Below are positions 58,132-64,000 of a stretch of 64,000 bases of DNA, in pieces. The notes beneath the pieces were generated by a model. It saw nothing but the letters and a program-made list of their open reading frames with translations. It ran no database searches and had not been told where the DNA came from. The DNA is from Dysosmobacter acutus (lineage in GTDB: Bacteria; Bacillota; Clostridia; Oscillospirales; Oscillospiraceae), in contig NZ_JAHLQN010000001.1 in assembly GCF_018919205.1 (NCBI RefSeq), forward strand, positions 1,178,001 to 1,242,000, given 5' to 3'. Positions within the stretch are counted from its first letter, which is position 1, and each line of letters begins with the position of its first letter. Both the position numbers and the translations under genes were made by a program.

Positions 58132-58436
58132 TATATAAAAAGATACCGCGCGAAAATGCAATGACCGGGAAAGGGATGGGCTACGTCCCAAAGAGAGCTG
58201 CCGGATGGTGAGAGGCAGCGGACACGGGCCTTTCCGAGTCACCTGCGAGCAGTCCGCAGAAAGGGCATCGGCCCCAGTATACGGCACCGGGTTCTCCCGT
58301 TACAGAGAGGCGCGTCCCCGTAAAACCGGGCACGCGGACGAGCGGCCGCATTTGCGGCAATGAGAGTGGTACCACGGAAGCTTGAGCTTTCGCCTCTCCT
58401 GTTTTCAGGCAGGACTGCGCGGAGGCTTTTTATTTT
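58132..58436 (+). ncRNA. T-box riboswitch leader of ilvE
   Basis: Stem I: CGGGAA (about 58163) pairs with TTTCCG (about 58233), and the apical stem GCTGCC/GGCAGC closes GGATGGTGAGA, with AAAGAGAG before it as in T-box stem I. The T-box itself is at about 58361-58378 (TGAGAGTGGTACCACGGA), containing the tRNA-acceptor-binding bulge. A terminator hairpin (GCCTC/GAGGC outer stem, CCTG/CAGG inner) at 58391-58426 ends in CTTTTTATTTT. Uncharged tRNA should prevent termination and raise ilvE expression. I could not read the specifier codon with confidence. Confidence 0.88.
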
Positions 58437-58473
58437 GAAATCTTGCATTCGTGCAATATGGGAGGAAAGAAAC

Positions 58474-59541
58474 ATGATGAACATCCGCTTTGAGCAGGCC
58501 GCTACCTTGAAGCCCAAGCCCGACATCGACACCGTAAAGTTTGGTTCAACCTATTCCGACTACATGTTTGTAATGGACTACAATGTGGACAAGGGCTGGT
58601 ATGATCCCCGCATTGTCCCTTTCCAGAATATCAGCCTGAACCCCGCATCCATTGTGCTCAACTATGCGCTGGAGATTTTCGAGGGTCTGAAGGCCTACCG
58701 CACCGAAGACGGCAGGATTCAGATGTTCCGTGTGGATGAAAACGGCAAGCGCATGCAGAACTCCGCCGCCCGCATGGCGCTGCCCGATCTGCCCTATGAG
58801 ACCTTTGTGGAGGCTGTGGAGGCCCTGGCCAGGGTGGAGAAGGACTGGGTGCCCAGCAAGCCCAACACCTCCCTCTACTTCCGCCCGGTGATGATGGCCA
58901 CCAACGCAGACCTCTCACTCCACGGCTGCACCGACTGCATGTTCTACATCTTCTGCTCCCCTGTGGGCAGCTACTATCCCGGCGGCCTCAAGTGCAACTC
59001 CATCCTGGTGGAGGACGAGGACGTCCGCGCCGTCCGGGGCGGCACCGGCTTTGCCAAGTGCGGCGGCAACTACGCCTGCGCCCAGCGGGCAGCCAACCGG
59101 GCCAATGCCAAGAACTACAACGATGTTTTGTGGCTGGACGGTGTGGAGCGCCGCTATGTGGAGGAAGTGGGCGGCATGAACATCATGTTCAAGGTGGGCA
59201 GCACCGTGATGACGCCGGCCCTCCTGGGCAGCGTGCTGCCCGGCATCACCCGCAAGTCCATTGTGGAGCTTTTGAAGGAAGACGGCTACACGGTGGAGGA
59301 GAAAAAGATCGACATCAATGACGTGGCCAAACTCCTGGAGGAGGGGAAGGTCGACGAGGTCTGGGGCTGCGGCACCGCCGCTGTTATCTCCCCCGTGGGC
59401 AAGCTGTGCATCCACGGCAAGGACTATGTCATCAACAACAACGAGGTGGGCCCCCTGTCCCGCCGCCTGTACGATATGCTGACCGGCATCCAGTGGGGCC
59501 GCGTGAGCGACACCCACGGTTGGGTGTTCCCCATCGACTGA
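58474..59541 (+). CDS. ilvE: Branched-chain amino acid aminotransferase
   Basis: A 355-residue fold-type IV PLP enzyme interconverting leucine, isoleucine or valine with their 2-oxo acids. GGGAGGA precedes a double ATG (58474, 58477). Features: LNYALEIFEGLKAYRTEDGR, the PLP Lys in GTGFAKCGGNYA (about residue 193), the EVGGMNIMF segment with PLP-contacting Glu, and GCGTAAVISPVG for phosphate binding. This is the longer clostridial/eukaryote-like branch. Control by the T-box leader just upstream ties it to amino-acid supply; terminator at 59556. Confidence 0.93.
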   Translation: MMNIRFEQAATLKPKPDIDTVKFGSTYSDYMFVMDYNVDKGWYDPRIVPFQNISLNPASIVLNYALEIFEGLKAYRTEDGRIQMFRVDENGKRMQNSAARMALPDLPYETFVEAVEALARVEKDWVPSKPNTSLYFRPVMMATNADLSLHGCTDCMFYIFCSPVGSYYPGGLKCNSILVEDEDVRAVRGGTGFAKCGGNYACAQRAANRANAKNYNDVLWLDGVERRYVEEVGGMNIMFKVGSTVMTPALLGSVLPGITRKSIVELLKEDGYTVEEKKIDINDVAKLLEEGKVDEVWGCGTAAVISPVGKLCIHGKDYVINNNEVGPLSRRLYDMLTGIQWGRVSDTHGWVFPID

Positions 59542-59555
59542 TTGATGTTCAAGGA

Positions 59556-59586
59556 GAGGATGCGTCATGGGCGCATCCTCTTTTTA
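59556..59586 (+). terminator. Terminator of ilvE
   Basis: GAGGATGCG and CGCATCCTC arms, followed by TTTTT. Confidence 0.9.
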
Positions 59587-59624
59587 GACAGGCCGCAGGG
59601 CATTTGGGGGAAGACAATTGACAC

Positions 59625-59653
59625 TTGCGTTTTGCCAATGGATGCGCTATAAT
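59625..59653 (+). promoter_or_regulatory. Promoter of the ribokinase gene set
   Basis: TTGCGT (59625-59630), 17-bp spacer, TATAAT (59648-59653). A TTGACA at 59618 is too far from the -10 to be used. Confidence 0.65.
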
Positions 59654-59709
59654 CCAAGTAAACGATTAACAGCCCCGTTTTGAGGCGTAGTGAAAGGAAA
59701 AAGGAACGT

Positions 59710-60708
59710 ATGTTGAGAAAACCGAAGATTTTGGTGGTCGGCAGTTTTGTCATGGACCTGATTGCCTCCACGGAAAAAGCGCCCAACTCGGGCGAAACGG
59801 TCATCGGCAAGTCCTTCCGTACCGCTCCCGGCGGGAAAGGCGCCAACCAGGCAGTGCAGTGCGCCCGTCTGGGCGCCCACGTGACCATGGTGGGCCAGGT
59901 GGGAGGAGATTCCTTTGGCCAGGAGATGGTAGACACGGCCCGTGCTGCCGGCGTGGACATTTCCCATGTGCTGGTGGATAAAGAGGTCTCCTCCGGCGTA
60001 GGCCACATCCTGCTGGAAGTCACAGAGCACGGCGCCCAGAACCGAATCACCGTGATTCCCGGTGCAAATTACACGCTCAAGACTGCGGATGTGGCATGGC
60101 TGAAGGATGAAATCGGCCGGTACGATCTGCTGATGATGCAGTTGGAGCTGCCCATGGACGTGACCTGCGCTGTAGCCTCCTACGCCAAGGCCGCCGGCGT
60201 GCCGCTGATGCTGAATCCGGCTCCCGCCGCACCGCTGCCGGAAGAGCTTCTCTCCTGCGTTACATACCTCTCCCCCAACGAGCATGAGGCTGCCGCCATC
60301 ACCGGACTGCCTCTGCGCGCCGATGAGACCGGCGTCAACGAGGAGGACATGAAGCGGGTGGCGGCAGCGCTGCGGGAAAAGGGTGTGGAAAACGTCATCA
60401 TCACCCTGGGAGGCAACGGCTCCGCCGTGGCCGGGGTGGACGGCGTCCACTATACCGCCTGCGTGAAGATGGACCACGTGGCCGATCCCACGGCTGCCGG
60501 CGACTCCTTTGTGGCTGCCTTCTGCACCGGCCTCACCGCCGGACTCAGCCAGGATCAGGCGCTGAATTTTGCCAGCCACACCGCCGCTATCACCGTCTCT
60601 CGCATGGGCGCCATGCCCAGCCTGCCCACCCTTGAGGAGGTGCGCTCGCTGATGCGCCAGCGGGGTTACCAGGGCTTTGACCTGAGTGAGTTAGATGCGC
60701 TGAACTAA
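59710..60708 (+). CDS. rbsK: Ribokinase-like PfkB-family sugar kinase
   Basis: A 332-residue kinase; ATG 59710 follows AAAGGAA. It has the PfkB opening ILVVGSFVMDLIAST, the substrate motif TAPGGKGANQAVQCARLG (PfkB signature 1), NPAPAAPLPEELL, LSPNEHEAA, and the C-terminal signature DPTAAGDSFVAAFCTGL with the catalytic Asp. Ribokinases phosphorylate D-ribose at O5; related enzymes act on other sugars or nucleosides, so the symbol is provisional. The next two genes (SIS and RbsD/FucU) fit a sugar-processing operon. Confidence 0.87.
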   Translation: MLRKPKILVVGSFVMDLIASTEKAPNSGETVIGKSFRTAPGGKGANQAVQCARLGAHVTMVGQVGGDSFGQEMVDTARAAGVDISHVLVDKEVSSGVGHILLEVTEHGAQNRITVIPGANYTLKTADVAWLKDEIGRYDLLMMQLELPMDVTCAVASYAKAAGVPLMLNPAPAAPLPEELLSCVTYLSPNEHEAAAITGLPLRADETGVNEEDMKRVAAALREKGVENVIITLGGNGSAVAGVDGVHYTACVKMDHVADPTAAGDSFVAAFCTGLTAGLSQDQALNFASHTAAITVSRMGAMPSLPTLEEVRSLMRQRGYQGFDLSELDALN

Positions 60709-60751
60709 ACCGTGCCTCATGCCGATCATCCAACGGAAAGGAACGAATTGC

Positions 60752-61366
60752 ATGCTCAAACAAGAAAGCAGACAGGCGGTGGACCGCTTTGTAGCCTCCG
60801 CCCAAAAGGAATTTTCCGCATTTGCCTCCACCCTCAGCGGCGAGACCTATGAAAAGGCTGCTCAGATCATTCTGGAGGCCCAGAAAAACGGCGGCCGCCT
60901 CCACATCACCGGCATCGGCAAGCCGGGCCATGTCTCCGCCTACATGGCGTCTCTGTTCTCCTCCACCGGCAACCCCTGTTACTTCCTCCACGGCACCGAG
61001 GCCGTCCACGGCTCATGCGGCCAGCTGGCGGCGGACGACGTGGTCATCGCCATCTCCAACTCCGGCGAGACCGTCGAACTGAAGGCTACGGTCCTGGCTG
61101 TGAAGAACAACGGCTGCAAGGTGATCGGTATTACGGGCCATATGGATTCCTGGCTGGCCCGGGAGAGCGACGAGTGCCTTTTTGCCGGCGTAAGCGAGGA
61201 GGGCGGCCCCCTGAATCGGGCGCCCCGCAACTCCATCCTGGCCGAGATGCTGACGCTGCAGGCGCTGAGCGTGGCGCTCCAGGTGGAGCAGGATTGGGAC
61301 CCTGTCAAATATGTCCGCTGCCATCCCGGCGGGAAGCTGGGCCAGCTGCGGGAAAATGAGAAATAA
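60752..61366 (+). CDS. SIS-domain sugar isomerase/phosphosugar-binding protein
   Basis: A 204-residue protein from ATG 60752 (GGAAAGGAA upstream). The single SIS domain has GGRLHITGIGKPGHVSAYM, the phosphosugar-binding Ser/Thr segment AISNSGETVELKATV, and NSILAEMLTLQALSVAL, resembling KpsF/GutQ arabinose-5-phosphate isomerases without the CBS domains. It probably isomerises a phosphosugar made by the kinase before it. Gap to the kinase is 43 nt, to the next gene 14 nt, so one operon. Confidence 0.82.
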   Translation: MLKQESRQAVDRFVASAQKEFSAFASTLSGETYEKAAQIILEAQKNGGRLHITGIGKPGHVSAYMASLFSSTGNPCYFLHGTEAVHGSCGQLAADDVVIAISNSGETVELKATVLAVKNNGCKVIGITGHMDSWLARESDECLFAGVSEEGGPLNRAPRNSILAEMLTLQALSVALQVEQDWDPVKYVRCHPGGKLGQLRENEK

Positions 61367-61380
61367 GGAGGATTGAGAGC

Positions 61381-61788
61381 ATGCTGACCGGTCAATGCAT
61401 TCACCCCGAGCTCATGCGGCTGCTGTCCCTGTGCGGACACGGCGACAAAATCCTCATTGCCGACGGCAACTATCCGCTGGCCTCCAAGACGGGCAGTGCG
61501 GAGAAGGTCTACCTGGGGCTGACGCCCGGCCTTCCCACGGTGACCGATGTGCTGGCGGCGCTGCAGAGCGTGGCCAACTTCGAGAAGGCGGAGGTAATGG
61601 ACCCCGCCGACGGGACCACTCCCGAAATCTTCGGCGAGTTCCGGCAGATGTTGGGCGGCATGGAGCTTCAAAAGTTAGGCCGCTATGAGTTCTACGATGC
61701 CTGCTGCGTGGACGGCGTGCGCATGGTGATCTCCACCGGAGAAAAGCGCACCTTTGCCAATCTGCTGCTGACAGTGGGCTGCGCGTAA
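61381..61788 (+). CDS. RbsD/FucU-family sugar mutarotase
   Basis: A 135-residue protein with the RbsD/FucU pattern: HPELMRLLSLCGHGDKILIA, DGNYPLAS, and near the end FYDACCVDGVRMVISTGEKR, then FANLLLTVGC. RbsD converts ribopyranose to furanose and FucU interconverts fucose anomers, supplying the form used by the kinase. AAGGAGG lies just before the ATG. It ends the kinase/SIS operon; no sugar permease is encoded nearby. Confidence 0.85.
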   Translation: MLTGQCIHPELMRLLSLCGHGDKILIADGNYPLASKTGSAEKVYLGLTPGLPTVTDVLAALQSVANFEKAEVMDPADGTTPEIFGEFRQMLGGMELQKLGRYEFYDACCVDGVRMVISTGEKRTFANLLLTVGCA

Positions 61789-61821
61789 GTGTCCAACCTG
61801 TTTTTTAAATTACGTATGAAC

Positions 61822-61857
61822 CGGTCGGCCTGCATTTTGCAGGCCGACCGTGCTTTT
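61822..61857 (+). terminator. Terminator of the ribokinase operon
   Basis: CGGTCGGCCTGCA and TGCAGGCCGACCG arms followed by TGCTTTTC. The remaining 200 bases before the next gene contain TATAAT (about 62030) as its likely -10 box. Confidence 0.75.
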
Positions 61858-62064
61858 CATGCGAAAATAAGGGTGGCCGGATTCCTTTTCCCTGGAGTGA
61901 AAAAGAGGCGATTCAATTGGTGGGGATTGGGAAAGACGATTTTTCCAAGTGTGTTTGTCGTGGAAGATAAAATGCAGGGCAACAGAATTTTCTGTCAGAT
62001 ATAGACTGCAATTTATCGATTTAAAGTGTATAATGCTGCCAATTTGGAAAAGGAGGATTCGCTT

Positions 62065-62832
62065 ATGGCTAATCTTAAACTGTGGGACCAGGTAAAGGAA
62101 TGGAAGAGCGCAAAATACAAATGGGTGGATCTGACCCATGAGCTGAGTCCTGAGACGCCCCACTGGTTTGGGTTCCAGCCCCTCCAGGCCGAGCTGCTGT
62201 TCGACTATGCCGAGGGGACACCGGAGGAGAAAGCCGCTCCCATGCGCTGCTACCAGTACAGCGTGGCCAGCCAGTACGGGACCCATGTGGATGTGCCCCG
62301 CCACTTCTGGGGCGACGGCCGGGCCATGAACGAAATCGCGGTCCAGGAGATGGTCTATCCCCTGGTGGTGGACAAGTCCGCCGAATGCGCGGCCAACCCG
62401 GACTTCATGCTGACGGTGGAGGATTTGAAGGCGTGGGAAGCGGCATACGGCCGGATTCCGGAGAACGCCTTTGTGGCCTTCCGCTCCGACTGGCACAAAA
62501 AGGCCAATCTGGACAATCCGGATGAAAACGGCGTGCCCCACTACCCCGGCTGGGACAAGGCGGCCATTCAGTGGCTGGTGGAGGAGCGCAACATTGGGGC
62601 CATCGGACATGAGCCGGCGGACACAGACCCGGGCTTTGTCACCACAAGGGAGGACGCCTATCCCTATCCCGGCGAACAGTACATCCTTGAGGCAAACCGC
62701 ATCCAGATCGAAGTCATGCGCAATCTGGACCAGCTGACGCCGGTGGGCGGACTGATCGTCTGCGCGTTTCCCAAGCTCAAAGACGGCACTGGATTCCCGG
62801 CCAGATGTTTTGCCATCTGCCCCGCGGACTGA
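62065..62832 (+). CDS. Cyclase-family metal hydrolase (kynurenine-formamidase-like)
   Basis: A 255-residue protein; ATG 62065 has AAAGGAGG upstream. It has VDLTHELSPETPHWFG near the N terminus and the metal-binding signature QYGTHVDVPRHF, a close form of the family's HxGTHxDxPxH, then AFVAFRSDWHKK and NIGAIGHEPADTD. Family members hydrolyse N-formylkynurenine, isatin or cyclic amides, or dehydrate sugars' cyclic forms. The substrate cannot be told. Single gene with its own promoter. Confidence 0.82.
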   Translation: MANLKLWDQVKEWKSAKYKWVDLTHELSPETPHWFGFQPLQAELLFDYAEGTPEEKAAPMRCYQYSVASQYGTHVDVPRHFWGDGRAMNEIAVQEMVYPLVVDKSAECAANPDFMLTVEDLKAWEAAYGRIPENAFVAFRSDWHKKANLDNPDENGVPHYPGWDKAAIQWLVEERNIGAIGHEPADTDPGFVTTREDAYPYPGEQYILEANRIQIEVMRNLDQLTPVGGLIVCAFPKLKDGTGFPARCFAICPAD

Positions 62833-62847
62833 TCAATATGCAAAGAG

Positions 62848-62872
62848 CGCGGCAGGAACTTCCTGCCGCGCC
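62848..62872 (+). terminator. Hairpin after the cyclase gene
   Basis: GCGCGGCAGG, AACTT loop, CCTGCCGCGC; the T tract is poor (CTGATTG), so termination may be partial. Confidence 0.55.
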
Positions 62873-62882
62873 TGATTGACCT

Positions 62883-62911
62883 TTACATTCGGCGTCACAA
62901 GTGCTACCATT
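62883..62911 (+). promoter_or_regulatory. Promoter of the CMD-family gene
   Basis: TTTACA (62883-62888), 17-bp spacer, TACCAT (62906-62911). Confidence 0.55.
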
Positions 62912-62995
62912 TTATCAGCGGACGGTGCCGGGAAGTCCGTTGGCCGGCCCGGCGCCTGGAGTCGCCGGGAAGAGAACGAAAAGGAGGATATTATT

Positions 62996-63607
62996 ATGGC
63001 ACTGGAATTTGATGAACAGCTGTCCCGCCTGCAAAAGCCCAACCGGGACGAGATGACCAACAAGGAGTATGAGGTCTTCAACCAGAATGTGGAGGCCATG
63101 GAAAAGAATTGGGGCTTTATCAACAACCTCTTCAAGGTGCTGCCCCTCAACGCCTCTCAGTACATCGGCTTTTTGAACTTCAAGGGCTCTCTTTTCAACC
63201 CTGAGACCTGCTACCTCACCAATGCCGACAAGGAGATGATCGGCGTGGTGGTGTCCTCCATCAACTGTTGCTCCTACTGCCTGACCACCCATGGGGACGC
63301 GCTGCGGGGCTACACCAAAAACCCTATCCTGGTGGATAAGCTGAGCTATAATTTCCGCTCCGCCAGGGATATGCTGAGCGAAAAGCAGTACGCCCTGTGC
63401 GAATATGCCTGGTATGTGACCAAGCACGCCGATGAGATCGGGGAGGAGCAGATCGAAAAGCTGCGTCAGGCGGGCTTCAACGACCATGAGATTTTGGAGG
63501 CCGCGTTTGTGGCCGGCTTCTTCAACTACACCAACCGCTGGGTCAGCACCATCGCTCCGGTGGCCAATGCGGGGCACTTCAGCCACAACCGGAATTTTGA
63601 GAAGTAA
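62996..63607 (+). CDS. Carboxymuconolactone-decarboxylase-family (peroxidase-related) protein
   Basis: A 203-residue all-helical protein from ATG 62996 (AAGGAGG upstream). The AhpD-like motif is INCCSYCLTTHGDAL: Cys-x2-Cys with a His four residues on, the redox or proton-relay centre of this superfamily. The C-terminal part resembles the group called peroxidase-related enzymes (EAAFVAGFFNYTNRWVST). It may reduce peroxides or act as a small disulphide reductase. The next gene, an OYE-type flavin reductase, starts 4 nt after its stop, so the two likely work together. Confidence 0.82.
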   Translation: MALEFDEQLSRLQKPNRDEMTNKEYEVFNQNVEAMEKNWGFINNLFKVLPLNASQYIGFLNFKGSLFNPETCYLTNADKEMIGVVVSSINCCSYCLTTHGDALRGYTKNPILVDKLSYNFRSARDMLSEKQYALCEYAWYVTKHADEIGEEQIEKLRQAGFNDHEILEAAFVAGFFNYTNRWVSTIAPVANAGHFSHNRNFEK

Positions 63608-63611
63608 AGCC

Positions 63612-64000
63612 ATGGCTTACGAAAGATTATTTGAAACCGGCCGTATCGGACCTCTGGTTCTGAAGAACCGGGCGGTCATGATGCCCATGGGCACCGATTT
63701 TGCCGACCGTTCAGGCTGTGCCACCGAGCAGCTGATCCGCTACTATGAGGAGCGGGCCAGAGGAGGCATCGGCCTCATCATCAACGAGTTCACCGGCGTG
63801 GACGATGTGGATTCCATCCCGGATATCCACAACTTCCGCATCGCTCAGGACTACCACATCGCCGAGTGCGAAAAGCTGACCGACGCGGTGCACCAGTACG
63901 GCTGCAAGATTTTTGCCCAGCTGCACCACGGCGGCGCCACCTCCAACCCGGCGCTGACCGGGCGGCAGAACATCGCCCCAAGCGACGTGCCCATCGCGCC
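63612..64000 (+). CDS. NADH:flavin oxidoreductase (OYE family), 3' end cut by the window
   Basis: The first 129 residues of an Old Yellow Enzyme-type protein: MAYERLFETGRIGPLVLKNR, AVMMPMGTDFADRSGCATEQ, then IINEFTGVD and KIFAQLHHGGATSNP, where the His-His pair lies in the flavin/substrate site. In Clostridia the longer members add an Fe-S and NADH domain (2,4-dienoyl-CoA reductase or bile-acid BaiCD type); whether this one does is outside the window. It overlaps no neighbour but begins 4 nt after the preceding gene. Confidence 0.88.
   Translation, partial: MAYERLFETGRIGPLVLKNRAVMMPMGTDFADRSGCATEQLIRYYEERARGGIGLIINEFTGVDDVDSIPDIHNFRIAQDYHIAECEKLTDAVHQYGCKIFAQLHHGGATSNPALTGRQNIAPSDVPIA

Noticed and set aside
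57920-58138. A 72-residue frame upstream of ilvE
   Set aside because: It overlaps the promoter of the T-box transcript, and has no ribosome site or known family.

Overview
This 64 kb window looks like chromosome from an anaerobic, spore-forming member of the Clostridia, most like the Oscillospiraceae (Oscillibacter/Dysosmobacter relatives). That placement is an inference from gene content and moderately high GC: spo0A with a spoIVB remnant next to it, the oxygen-independent ribonucleotide reductase nrdDG, ferredoxin-linked 2-oxoacid oxidoreductase, an OYE-family reductase, a T-box controlled ilvE and several FadR-type regulators. No rRNA, tRNA or CRISPR array was seen.

Region 1 (1-9.2 kb) is accessory. 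A cut-off TPM-domain protein and a lipoprotein are followed, after a terminator, by visibly AT-richer DNA: an XRE repressor with an inverted repeat over its own start codon, a small sigma-region-4-like protein, a DUF6870-like protein and three large serine recombinases in a row. Right after the third recombinase the last 48 codons of spoIVB appear, starting exactly at the catalytic-serine motif MSGSP, followed by an intact spo0A. A serine-recombinase element has therefore split spoIVB; the 5' half and the other end of the element are not in the window. This is the most striking observation, because sporulation genes elsewhere (sigK/skin and others) carry elements that excise during sporulation.

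Region 2 (10.4-18.4 kb) holds a TSCPD protein, two divergent, very similar FadR-family regulators with palindromic operator candidates, two DapA-superfamily aldolase/hydratase-like enzymes, an 8-oxoguanine-deaminase-like amidohydrolase and two D-2-hydroxyacid dehydrogenases: probably a regulated catabolic locus of unknown substrate.

Region 3 (18.4-31.5 kb) has core and housekeeping genes: a membrane protein, sigma-54 (rpoN), an Fe-S aldo/keto reductase, an MsmK-type ABC ATPase, a MATE exporter, a CPA2 antiporter, nrdD/nrdG with two NrdR-box-like sites, and a class I aminotransferase. Region 4 (31.6-47.6 kb) has a MacAB-like efflux operon followed by an SLH-domain protein, pyruvate kinase, a FadR regulator, cstA, and an operon for a 2-oxoacid:ferredoxin oxidoreductase (with a P-loop ATPase in front and a CoA-transferase behind).

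Region 5 (47.7-57.6 kb) is a second accessory-looking locus: a tripartite tricarboxylate (TctBCA) transporter, an unusual M28-fold peptidase, an M20 amidohydrolase and an NADP-type isocitrate dehydrogenase in one direction, with a divergent LysR regulator and an MmgE/PrpD protein. It may import and hydrolyse a polycarboxylate conjugate and feed it into 2-oxoglutarate. Region 6 (58-64 kb) has a T-box leader with ilvE, then ribokinase, SIS and RbsD/FucU genes, a cyclase-family hydrolase, a carboxymuconolactone-decarboxylase-family protein and the start of an NADH:flavin oxidoreductase.
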